A stretch of DNA of 9,057 nt from Cyanobacteria bacterium UBA11370 (GCA_003486645.1 DNGI01000407.1:439-9495); one strand, 5' to 3'; positions 1 to 5,532 are shown, counted from the first letter of the stretch. Notes: generated by a model from the sequence alone, not told the origin. Translations and numbers: made by a program.

Positions 1-20
1 ACAACCAACAACCAACAACA
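1..20. repeat. Heptamer repeat at the window edge, upstream of ecfT
   Basis: Two copies of ACAACCA followed by a partial third copy run directly into the ecfT start codon. This resembles the short tandem heptamers common in cyanobacterial intergenic DNA. It leaves no Shine-Dalgarno sequence in front of the gene. The array may continue beyond the window edge. Confidence 0.55.
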
Positions 21-1022
21 ATGGATTTATTGCGATCGCTCCCTCTAGGACTATACCTAGAACAACCCGTAACTTGGCTGCATTACCTCGATTCCAGGGT
101 AAAATTAATTTGGTTGATGAGCTTTCTAGCCGCTCCCCTATTAGCGAATCCTTTCTGTCGTCTGGCGTTGGTGGTTCTGTTAATTCTGTTAACCCTATCC
201 GCCGCAATCCCGTTGCGAGTTTGGCGGCAGCAGATGGGTTGGCTACTCACATTGTCATTTTTTGTTTTCATCCTCACCGCGATCGCACCCGATGGTTTGG
301 CGACTAACCATCAACCTCGGCTACCTGCTCATGAGTTAGCGTTTGCTCAACCACCCGCCACTCCGACGGCTTCTGCCTCTAAATCTAAACCCTGGTACAA
401 TCCCTTTGGTTGGGGATCAGAGTCTGCCCCAAAACCCTCTCCTACTGAGTTACCGAGTGTTAAACCCCTCCCTCAACCCACAAATTACCGCTACGTGCTA
501 TTGAATGCTGGAGCAGTAACGATCACTCGCCGCTCTTTAGATCTGGCTATTCGGGTTAGCACTGTCTTATTTACTCTAATCTACAGCACTAACCTCTACT
601 TACTGACCACCGCACCGGAAGAAATTACGGCGGGTTTAGAAAGCTTAATGCGACCCTTACGGCGTGCCAATGTACCCGTCACGGAAATTGCTCTGACTTT
701 AACCCTTTCGTTACGCTTCATTCCCCTAGTCTTGGAAGAAATACAGAATTTAGTCCGTTCTGTACGTACTCGTGCGATCAACTGGAAAAAGTTGGGCGTT
801 CGCAGAAGTCTACAAGTTTGGTTAATGGTATCTGAACGGCTGCTAGAAAATCTGCTATTACGAGCCGAACAAATTGCTAAAGCGATGACAGTACGAGGTT
901 TTACTAGTCCTAACGAGCATCGGGTACAGTGGCATCAACTACGCCTGCGCTGGGGCGACTGGGTAGCATTAAGTAGTTTAATTGTATTTTGGGGAGTGCG
1001 CTTAGGTTGGGGAGGAATGTGA
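21..1022 (+). CDS. EcfT/CbiQ-family energy-coupling factor transmembrane protein
   Basis: The 333-residue product looks like the membrane-spanning T component of an energy-coupling-factor (ECF) ABC transporter. In this family the T component links the ATPases to a substrate-capturing S subunit in the cytoplasmic membrane. Hydrophobic segments lie at about residues 29-42, 47-65, 73-90, 171-197 and 311-330. Between the third and fourth is an unusual Pro/Ser/Lys-rich insert (about 95-155). The amphipathic region after the fourth segment contains RTRA (249-252) and VRGF (291-294), which match the two paired Arg-containing coupling motifs of EcfT that contact the ATPases. The ATG at 21 is chosen because the conserved-looking N-terminus (MDLLRSLPLGLYLEQP) begins there, although the frame stays open upstream. 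No ATPase or S-component gene is in the window, so the substrate is unknown. It overlaps the convergent TPR gene by 21 bp. Confidence 0.88.
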   Translation: MDLLRSLPLGLYLEQPVTWLHYLDSRVKLIWLMSFLAAPLLANPFCRLALVVLLILLTLSAAIPLRVWRQQMGWLLTLSFFVFILTAIAPDGLATNHQPRLPAHELAFAQPPATPTASASKSKPWYNPFGWGSESAPKPSPTELPSVKPLPQPTNYRYVLLNAGAVTITRRSLDLAIRVSTVLFTLIYSTNLYLLTTAPEEITAGLESLMRPLRRANVPVTEIALTLTLSLRFIPLVLEEIQNLVRSVRTRAINWKKLGVRRSLQVWLMVSERLLENLLLRAEQIAKAMTVRGFTSPNEHRVQWHQLRLRWGDWVALSSLIVFWGVRLGWGGM

Positions 1023-1421
1023 GATACTCATAAAATTACCATGCACCCATTTGTTGAACTTCTGAATTAGCGTTCGCCAGAAAGATTTCCGCTCAATTCC
1101 TAACGCTTGATCGTAGTTAGAAAAGGCTTCTTCATAGTAACCAAGGTGATGTAAGGCTACTCCTTTGAAAAGTAACGCTGTTTGGTCATTAGGTTTTAAA
1201 GCTAAAGCTTGTTCAAAACTAGCTAGGGCTTGTTGGTAGCAATCCAAATGACTAAGTACACCCCCTCGCAAAATCCAAGTTTGATAATGGTTAGGTTGAA
1301 TCCCTAAAGCTTGATCAAAGCTGGCAAGGGCTTCCTGATAACAGCCTAATTTAAATAGTGCATCACCCTGGTTATACCAATATTCACTATCGTCAAGTAC
1401 ACCAGCTATATAGTTACTCAT
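1002..1421 (-). CDS. Small TPR-repeat protein
   Basis: This 139-residue protein consists almost entirely of three consecutive tetratricopeptide repeats with the usual W/Y-L-G-Y-A-F-A-P pattern, at about residues 12-45, 46-79 and 80-112. They are followed by a short basic/aromatic tail (KSFWRTLIQKFNKWV). TPR units are protein-interaction scaffolds, and the partner cannot be read from the sequence. The frame could open at 1481, but the ATG at 1421 is preferred because a strong GGGAGG Shine-Dalgarno sits 8 nt before it and the upstream 20 codons show nothing family-like. There is no signal peptide, so it is probably cytoplasmic. It converges on ecfT and overlaps its 3' end by 21 bp. TPR assignment is firm; biological role is unknown. 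Confidence 0.82.
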   Translation of the reverse strand: MSNYIAGVLDDSEYWYNQGDALFKLGCYQEALASFDQALGIQPNHYQTWILRGGVLSHLDCYQQALASFEQALALKPNDQTALLFKGVALHHLGYYEEAFSNYDQALGIERKSFWRTLIQKFNKWVHGNFMSISHSSPT

Positions 1422-1429
1422 TTTGTTTA

Positions 1430-1435
1430 CCTCCC
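1430..1435 (-). promoter_or_regulatory. Shine-Dalgarno deciding the TPR gene start
   Basis: Read on the minus strand this is GGGAGG, 8 nt before the ATG at 1421. It supports the internal ATG over the longer frame that opens at 1481. Confidence 0.7.
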
Positions 1436-1875
1436 TTTTTGAGATTTCTTGAGATTTATTCAGGTTTATAGCCGTTTTCACTTAAATAAAATATATGAAT
1501 CCATCTCGCCTATCATGTCGAGCTAATCACCGCTAATACAATTTTTCCCGCTCTCCCACTTCCCATCTCCCCCTCAATCTTTTGTAGGCTTATTCAACCG
1601 GACATGAGAGCATTCCTCGTCCTTTCTATCTGACGATGATATATTCCATTCAACCGAAAACTGCTATAGTCTCTCTTTTGCTTTCGTTAGAAAATTTCCT
1701 CAACGCCTTAATTTGAGAACGGCAAAGCCTTGCACTACTCAGTAAGTGAACAGCACCCAAACTAGAAATTTCCCTATATGAAAGTTTTATTCTCTGTGCG
1801 GAGCAAAAAGAGGATTTATAGTAAAAGGAGCTTTTAAACTAGCATCCTAAAACTCCATCCAATCAAACAATTCAA

Positions 1876-1895
1876 CCTCCTGATCAAGTAGGAGG
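1876..1895. other. Short inverted repeat CCTCCT/AGGAGG
   Basis: Six-bp perfect arms (1876-1881 and 1890-1895) enclose an 8-nt loop. On either strand one arm is an anti-Shine-Dalgarno-like and the other a Shine-Dalgarno-like hexamer, but no start codon with a real frame follows. Function unknown. Confidence 0.4.
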
Positions 1896-1920
1896 AAAGG
1901 CTAGCCAAAATTGAAGAAGG

Positions 1921-1950
1921 AATAGCTGAAGTTTTTTGCCCTCAGCTATT
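1921..1950. other. Perfect 9-bp hairpin
   Basis: AATAGCTGA (1921-1929) and TCAGCTATT (1942-1950) form a perfect stem around a 12-nt loop containing TTTTTT. No T-run follows the stem on either strand, so it is not a typical intrinsic terminator. It could be an operator or part of an RNA structure in this gene-free stretch. Confidence 0.45.
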
Positions 1951-2067
1951 ACGCAAAACTACCACTTGTCTGTTCGATGTGTTGACTTGAACACAAATTT
2001 TTATGCTTTTCTCTCTTCCACTACTGAATGGTTATTGTGAATAATACATTATAGTCTCTTGTCTAGC

Positions 2068-2073
2068 TATAAT
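2068..2073 (+). promoter_or_regulatory. Possible -10 box
   Basis: A perfect TATAAT lies 34 nt before the ATG at 2108, in AT-rich DNA. No good -35 hexamer stands 16-18 nt upstream (TACATT is at the expected place), so the assignment rests on the -10 alone. Confidence 0.3.
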
Positions 2074-2107
2074 TTATTATTTATGTTATAGGTCTTAACT
2101 TAAGTTA

Positions 2108-2236
2108 ATGAGAGAAGTAAAAAAATACAAAACAATCTTAAGCTATGTAAAGCCCTTCCACTTATACCGAGATTTAGCCGAAAAGGTAGAATTAGGAACC
2201 TCATTAAACTGCGCTATTGGACTCGGAATACGATGA
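2108..2236 (+). CDS. Possible 42-residue ORF overlapping the pab remnant
   Basis: An ATG at 2108 opens a 42-codon frame (MREVKKYKTILSYVKPF...) that ends with TGA at 2234-2236. It overlaps the ATG of the PabB-like remnant in an ATGA arrangement. The composition looks protein-like: basic N-terminus, then a mixed hydrophobic/acidic middle, then a Gly-Ile-rich end. I do not recognise the family. No Shine-Dalgarno sits close to the start, although a TATAAT box lies 34 nt upstream. It may be a genuine small gene translationally coupled to the following frame, the N-terminal stub of a larger deleted gene, or chance. Confidence that it is expressed is low. Confidence 0.25.
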   Translation: MREVKKYKTILSYVKPFHLYRDLAEKVELGTSLNCAIGLGIR

Positions 2237-2487
2237 AAGAGTTCCCGCCTTGGTATTGGCGATCGCTCAAGCTAGAAAACCGCACAGGTTCGGAGGTGTT
2301 TGAAAAGCTATTTCGCCATCCTGGGAAAATTGCCACCCTACTCGAAAGTCCCTACCCCACACCTCAAGACCAACCTCAACTCTCTCGATATTCCATTTGT
2401 GCTGGAATCCCTCGCATCCGACAAGGACATCCGCAGATTTGGACACCCCCTGTGGGTAAAATCCTGCCGTTCCTGCGTTACCTGATT
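2233..2487 (+). pseudogene. N-terminal remnant of PabB/TrpE-type chorismate synthase component I
   Basis: The first 84 or so codons resemble the N-terminal (Anth_synt_I_N) domain of cyanobacterial aminodeoxychorismate/anthranilate synthase component I. Visible marks are WYWRSLKLENRTGSEVF near the start, the ATLLESP element (residues 34-40) matching the conserved LLES motif, RYSICAG (52-58) and IWTPPVGKILPFLRYL (69-84). The intact enzymes convert chorismate with glutamine-derived ammonia to aminodeoxychorismate (folate route) or anthranilate (tryptophan route), and are normally about 450-500 residues. Here the likeness stops at a G-rich low-complexity tract starting about 2495. The frame runs on to a stop at 2697 through unrelated sequence, and the catalytic chorismate-binding domain is absent. 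PabB rather than TrpE is my preference from the WYWRSL/ENRTGSEVF start. It carries a HIP1 site (2259-2266), consistent with former resident coding sequence. Confidence 0.7.
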
Positions 2488-2494
2488 TCCTGTA

Positions 2495-2526
2495 GGAAGG
2501 AGAGGGGGAGAGGGGGGGATGGGGGG
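2495..2526. repeat. G-rich low-complexity tract, left arm of an inverted repeat
   Basis: Runs of five, seven and six G separated by short spacers. The 19-nt core at 2501-2519 recurs exactly, in inverse orientation, at 2870-2888. The tract marks the point where PabB-like coding sequence ends. Confidence 0.7.
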
Positions 2527-2539
2527 AATTTTTCAATAG

Positions 2540-2554
2540 ACCTTTTGCAAAAGT
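2540..2554. repeat. Dispersed repeat ACCTTTTGCAAAAGT
   Basis: Contains the perfect 12-bp palindrome CTTTTGCAAAAG (2542-2553). A second copy with one difference, ACCTCTTGCAAAAGT, is at 8618-8632 downstream of the M23 gene. In both places a heptamer repeat follows within about 25-40 bp. Confidence 0.5.
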
Positions 2555-2592
2555 ATTTCTATGATGGGGTTTATCTGAATTCTTGCCCACTA

Positions 2593-2613
2593 TTCCCTGT
2601 TCCCTGTTCCCCA
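2593..2613. repeat. Tandem heptamers TTCCCTG, TTCCCTG, TTCCCCA
   Basis: Three consecutive 7-bp units, the third degenerate, of the type called short tandemly repeated repetitive sequences in cyanobacteria. Non-coding. Confidence 0.55.
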
Positions 2614-2749
2614 ATAAAAGCAAGAAGTTTAATAACTAATATCCTTTCCGCTTCATCATCCGTAGTAAACATTTGGGTAATTGATATAAGTCAGTAAGCG
2701 GGGATAAATCAACTAAAAATAGACAAATTTCAAAACTCCTTCTGCTATT

Positions 2750-2763
2750 TGCCTCCTGCCTCC
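2750..2763. repeat. Tandem heptamers TGCCTCC x2
   Basis: Two exact 7-bp units followed by TACCTTTTTT. Same class of short cyanobacterial intergenic repeat as the array about 150 bp upstream. Confidence 0.45.
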
Positions 2764-2864
2764 TACCTTTTTTAGGGTGAGAAAATCGAAATGATTTAAT
2801 CCCTAATGTTCTATCTCTGAAAGCAGAGTTGTATTCCAAGAGATAATACGATTTTCGATTAAAA

Positions 2865-2895
2865 CCTTCTCCCCCCCTCTCCCCCTCTCCCCCTC
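2865..2895. repeat. C-rich tract, right arm of the inverted repeat
   Basis: Runs of seven, five and five C with TCT spacers. Bases 2870-2888 are the exact reverse complement of 2501-2519. It ends about 50 bp before the gshA start. Confidence 0.7.
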
Positions 2896-2937
2896 AATTC
2901 ACCTTGATTGATACACTTTAAGAGTCTACCCAGATCC

Positions 2938-2942
2938 AGGAG
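2938..2942 (+). promoter_or_regulatory. Shine-Dalgarno for the gshA GTG start
   Basis: AGGAG lies 5 nt before the GTG at 2948. The in-frame TGA at 2908 and the lack of any ATG between it and 2948 leave this GTG as the only reasonable start. Confidence 0.7.
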
Positions 2943-2947
2943 AAACC

Positions 2948-4099
2948 GTGCTGCTATCCAAAGGCTTTGAAATTGAAATGTACACGGGTACGCCCCAAGG
3001 GGAGATCGTGGGTCTGTCTGACCAGATTGTCGCGTCCCTGGACGGATTTGTGCGTGAACCAGACAGCCGTAACGTGGAATATACCACCGCACCCTTATGG
3101 TGTTATGACCGCTTATTGTGTGCTTTAGTCCGTCCCCGGCGACAACTGCGAAAGTATTTGGAACGTTTGGGAAATTACACCCTGATTCCAGGGAGTACGT
3201 TGTCTTTAGGAAGGAGCGAGCGCTTTTACCGTTCTGACCCCCACAACCCTTACCATGACTATATTGAACAAACTTACGGGACTAAAGTTGTCACCGCTAG
3301 TGTTCATATTAATATTGGCATTTCCGATCCAGAAGTCCTGATGCGGGCTTGTCGTCTGGTACGGGTGGAAGCCCCCCTTTATCTCGCCCTCAGTGCATCT
3401 TCTCCGTTTCTGGATGGAAAATCGACGGGGTATCACTCCACTCGCTGGAGTGTGTTTCCTAAAACCCCTACTCACGTTCCCTTATTTGAAAGTCACGCTC
3501 ACTTTATTGAGTGGACTCAAGACCAACTGGCAGCGGGTACAATGCAAAATGTCCGTCATCTCTGGTCTTCTGTTCGACCCAATGGCAACCGACGACCTTA
3601 TGACCTTAACCGACTCGAACTTCGGATTTGTGATTTAATCATTGATCCAATTGGTCTACTAGCGGTGACAGCGCTGCTAGAAGCCCGTATCATTCAGCTT
3701 ATCAATGACCCAACCCTTGATCCCTTAGAGCATAGTATCTTACCCTCATCAAGCCGTGCTGCTGAACTGGTGGCACTAACGGATGCCAATGAAGCGGCTG
3801 CTGCTCAATTCAGCTTGGATGCAGAACTCAGACATTGGCAAGATGGTAGAACTATTGTAGCCAGGGATTGGATTGAGGAACTGTATCAAGAGGTTTTGCC
3901 AATTGCTAAACAAAGGGGTTTTGCTTGCTTCCTCTCGCCGCTCAACAAGATTTTACGCCACGGCAACACCGCCCAGCAGTGGTTACAACTGCACGCCGTT
4001 GGTTTGGAGACTCATCAAGTCATTGTCCAGGCGATTCAGGGGATGGCTCAACAAGAACAGGAACTGGAAGATAAATTATGTCAGGTGTTGGTTGCTTAG
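2948..4099 (+). CDS. gshA: Glutamate-cysteine ligase, cyanobacterial type
   Basis: ATP-dependent ligase joining the gamma-carboxyl of glutamate to cysteine, the first and committed step of glutathione synthesis in the cytoplasm. The 383-residue length fits the cyanobacterial GshA family (TIGR02048-like, recognised from memory). Family-like landmarks are FEIEMYTGTPQGEIVGLSDQ at the N-terminus, REPDSRNVEYTTAP (36-49), ASVHINIGI (117-125) and RPNGNRRPYDLNRLELRICD (210-229). The E...R and HxNxxI-type signatures resemble carboxylate-amine ligases of the GCS2 group. It starts with GTG behind a good Shine-Dalgarno. gshB, which would complete the pathway, is not in the window. The downstream neighbour is trmL, about 540 bp away with IS200/IS605 relics between. 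From memory, Synechocystis has a similar gshA, methyltransferase, M23-peptidase order, but this was not checked. The reading frame is intact. Confidence 0.93.
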   Translation: MLLSKGFEIEMYTGTPQGEIVGLSDQIVASLDGFVREPDSRNVEYTTAPLWCYDRLLCALVRPRRQLRKYLERLGNYTLIPGSTLSLGRSERFYRSDPHNPYHDYIEQTYGTKVVTASVHINIGISDPEVLMRACRLVRVEAPLYLALSASSPFLDGKSTGYHSTRWSVFPKTPTHVPLFESHAHFIEWTQDQLAAGTMQNVRHLWSSVRPNGNRRPYDLNRLELRICDLIIDPIGLLAVTALLEARIIQLINDPTLDPLEHSILPSSSRAAELVALTDANEAAAAQFSLDAELRHWQDGRTIVARDWIEELYQEVLPIAKQRGFACFLSPLNKILRHGNTAQQWLQLHAVGLETHQVIVQAIQGMAQQEQELEDKLCQVLVA

Positions 4100-4106
4100 T
4101 TTTCTT

Positions 4107-4161
4107 CCGGGAGAAGCCCCACGTCCTACCCCTCTCTTGGGAGGCGTGGGATGAATCCCGG
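4107..4161 (+). other. Long imperfect hairpin directly after gshA, IS200/IS605 right-end-like
   Basis: Stacked complementary segments are CCGGGA (4107-4112)/TCCCGG (4156-4161), CCCACG (4118-4123)/CGTGGG (4145-4150), CCT (4125-4127)/AGG (4142-4144) and CCC (4129-4131)/GGG (4139-4141), with a bulged A at 4128 and a 7-nt loop. The GAAGCCCCACG...CGTGGG shape with a bulge just before the CCC/GGG tip is the form I associate with right ends of cyanobacterial IS200/IS605 elements. The second hairpin at 4403-4433 has the same plan. It begins 7 nt after the gshA stop, so it may also end or stabilise the gshA transcript, although no T-run follows. Structure is seen; the IS origin is inferred. Confidence 0.55.
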
Positions 4162-4236
4162 TCAGGATGTAGAGCCGAAGATGACAAGTATGGGCTACAA
4201 TTTATAACAAATTCTTTTAGCTGTAAATGCTCCTCT

Positions 4237-4482
4237 GTCGTCAAAGTCAGACTCTATCCCACTCCACAACAACAACAGTTACTAGAACAATCGTTTGGTA
4301 ACTGCCGAAGGCTTAAGGAATTATGGTCTTGTTGTCCAGATGTAAGTCGCAGTACTAGAGGACGAAAGAAATCTACTACGGCGCTTTCTGTTAGACAGGA
4401 AGCCTATACCGAACCCGATCGGGTCGGTGTAGGTAGTTCACTTTTAGATATTGTTGTCTCGTGTAAAAATCAAAATATCTAA
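4237..4482 (+). pseudogene. Internally deleted TnpB (IS200/IS605-family) relic
   Basis: In the frame that ends at 4482, codons from 4237 read VVKVRLYPTPQQQQLLEQSF followed by GNCRRLKELW. This is the typical N-terminus of TnpB, the RNA-guided nuclease relative of Cas12 carried by IS200/IS605 and IS607 elements. After only a few residues the frame continues as STRGRKKSTTALSVRQEA, which resembles the hydrophilic C-terminal tail of cyanobacterial TnpB proteins. The approximately 300-350 residues in between, including the RuvC-like DED residues and zinc finger, are missing, so the product cannot be a nuclease. The frame is open from an ATG at 4078, inside gshA, but no proper tnpB start is seen. 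The 3' hairpin at 4403-4433 overlaps the C-terminal codons, as right-end/omega-RNA sequence does in intact elements. The N-terminal match is strong; the C-terminal match is from memory of family tails. Confidence 0.62.
4403..4433 (+). other. Right-end / omega-RNA-like hairpin of the TnpB relic
   Basis: The 5' arm 4403-4416 (CCTATACCGAACCC) pairs with 4421-4433 (GGGTCGGTGTAGG), with one G-U wobble, one bulged A and a GATC loop. TAGTTCAC follows immediately. In IS200/IS605 elements the right-end hairpin guides single-strand transposition and, as RNA, forms the scaffold of the TnpB guide RNA. It overlaps the tail of the degraded tnpB frame as expected for that family. Confidence 0.6.
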
Positions 4483-4524
4483 TCAATTTGAGCCTGATCC
4501 CCTGATATTACAAAAACATATATC

Positions 4525-4566
4525 AAGTTTCTCTATCGATAGATTAAGAAATATATAGAGAAACTT
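4525..4566. other. Perfect 12-bp inverted repeat upstream of trmL
   Basis: AAGTTTCTCTAT (4525-4536) and ATAGAGAAACTT (4555-4566) are exact reverse complements around an 18-nt AT-rich spacer that itself begins within a TATCGATA palindrome. It lies about 75 bp before trmL and just beyond the TnpB relic. It could be a regulator site, an RNA hairpin, or an element boundary. No T-run follows. Confidence 0.5.
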
Positions 4567-4641
4567 AAGGATAAGTCCTCAGATCCTTTTCGTCGTACAA
4601 AGCACCCGTAAAACTCTCTCATTTTCCACTCCCCATTCCCT

Positions 4642-5103
4642 ATGATCAGGGTTGTCCTCGTTCACCCCCAAATCCCACCCAATACAGGTAATATTGCCCG
4701 AACCTGTGCGGCTACAGGGACTGAACTGCATTTGGTTGGTCCCTTGGGTTTTGAGATTAGCGATCGCTATCTTAAACGCGCAGGTCTTGATTATTGGCCT
4801 TATGTCAAGCTTTATTCCCACGAATCGCTAGATACATTTACCGCCGTTTATCAACAGCTTGGGGGGCGATGGATTGGTTTTAGCACTACTGGTAAATACA
4901 GTTATGTACAGTTCGAGTTTCAGGCTAATGATTGGTTGTTGTTTGGTAGCGAAACCATGGGTTTGCCATCCCATATTTTAGACACCTGTGAGGCTACGGT
5001 ATTTATCCCCATGAGTCAACCACGGGTTCGCAGTTTGAACCTATCAGTTAGTGTAGCGGTTGGTTTATTTGAAGCTCGCCGTCAGTTGGGCTATTTGGGA
5101 TGA
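4642..5103 (+). CDS. trmL: tRNA (cytidine/uridine(34)-2'-O)-methyltransferase
   Basis: SPOUT-class, SAM-dependent methyltransferase. TrmL-type enzymes 2'-O-methylate the wobble nucleotide of certain tRNA-Leu species as homodimers in the cytoplasm. The 153-residue length matches the E. coli enzyme (about 157). The three SPOUT motifs are clear: IPPNTGNIARTC (11-22) near the N-terminus, LLFGSETMGLP (99-109), and IPM (122-124) followed by VRSLNLSVSVAVGLFEARRQ. The last two form the knotted SAM-binding site. A HIP1 site lies inside the gene. No Shine-Dalgarno is visible before the ATG, and the sequence just upstream is pyrimidine-rich. The next gene is about 900 bp downstream. The assignment to TrmL rather than another SpoU member follows from the short length and the NTGN start. 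Confidence 0.93.
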   Translation: MIRVVLVHPQIPPNTGNIARTCAATGTELHLVGPLGFEISDRYLKRAGLDYWPYVKLYSHESLDTFTAVYQQLGGRWIGFSTTGKYSYVQFEFQANDWLLFGSETMGLPSHILDTCEATVFIPMSQPRVRSLNLSVSVAVGLFEARRQLGYLG

Positions 5104-5159
5104 GAGAGGGTCTAACTTGAAAGTGGGAAGTATCGGGGATAGGGTGAACTCCATATATT

Positions 5160-5179
5160 TATATGTGTATATACATATA
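5160..5179. other. AT-rich palindrome downstream of trmL
   Basis: TATATGT (5160-5166) and ACATATA (5173-5179) flank GTATAT. The composition is purely AT-biased, so chance is quite likely. It could help end trmL transcription or bind a protein. Confidence 0.3.
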
Positions 5180-5497
5180 TTTAATCTTTCTAAGATTTAA
5201 TTAAACGTCATTAAAATTCAATATACAGTAACAGTCTTTACCTGATTTTTGGCAATTTCTCTCTAATGACAGAATAATAACGGGGTGATTCAGCTATCTA
5301 CAATACGAAAATTACAACTCTGTGATAAGAAATTTGTATCAACGAGGGCAAGAACAGTGGCTAGCCCGATAATAAATTTTTTTGATCCAAATTTGATCTC
5401 AAATCGTTAAGGCTGAAGGCTTCAAACCCCAAGAGTCAACCAAAGACAACTGAGATCTGATGACAACAGAGCCACAACGGTAACTAGCAATCGCCTA

Positions 5498-5532
5498 GTA
5501 GAAGCTGCTAAGATTCTACGGTTGTTTTTTTT
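5498..5532 (+). terminator. Intrinsic-terminator-like hairpin with T8 tail
   Basis: GTAGAA (5498-5503) pairs with TTCTAC (5514-5519) around a 10-nt loop. An outer ACAAC (5474-5478)/GTTGT (5521-5525) pairing is also possible, and the sequence ends in eight T (5525-5532). The stem is weak in GC. It lies about 400 bp after trmL and 470 bp before the M23 gene, so it could end a small RNA or act as an attenuator in a long leader. Confidence 0.45.

Larger units (their letters stand above)
1482..2107. other. Gene-poor intergenic region
   Basis: About 625 bp without a credible gene. It is AT-rich in its distal half, with stops in all frames and no recognisable protein fragment. It holds a C-rich low-complexity patch (about 1547-1573), two perfect short inverted repeats (1876-1895 and 1921-1950) and a TATAAT box near its end. 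The promoter of the minus-strand TPR gene should lie near 1482-1520, where the minus strand is rich in TATATT-like sequence, but no convincing -35/-10 pair could be fixed. Confidence 0.6.
2488..2947. other. Repeat-rich spacer between pab remnant and gshA
   Basis: About 460 bp with no credible gene. Frames that stay open on either strand translate low-complexity DNA. It contains a 19-bp perfect inverted repeat (2501-2519 versus 2870-2888), a 12-bp palindrome, two sets of tandem heptamers, and an imperfect pairing of GAAAATCG (about 2779) with CGATTTTC (about 2849). The gshA promoter should be here, but no clear -35/-10 pair could be assigned. Confidence 0.55.

Noticed and set aside
2267..2623. 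118-codon minus-strand frame over the pab remnant
   Set aside because: It is the antisense shadow of the remnant plus G-rich tract, translating to low-complexity Pro/Ser runs; the plus-strand reading has clear family motifs.
2495..2895. CRISPR-like or tandem array from repeated G/C-rich and heptamer motifs
   Set aside because: There are no regularly spaced direct repeats of 20-40 bp with unique spacers; these are simple low-complexity and 7-bp repeats.
4078..4236. N-terminal part of the frame that opens at 4078 as real coding sequence
   Set aside because: It begins inside gshA and runs through the hairpin at 4107-4161; TnpB-like sequence starts only at about 4237.
5139..5305. GGGTGAAC and GGGGTGATTC motifs recalling the ydaO (c-di-AMP) riboswitch core
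   Set aside because: The other conserved blocks (the CGCUUAA-type 5' segment and the CCGAAUCCGUCAGCUAACC-type 3' segment) could not be found at proper distances on the plus strand.
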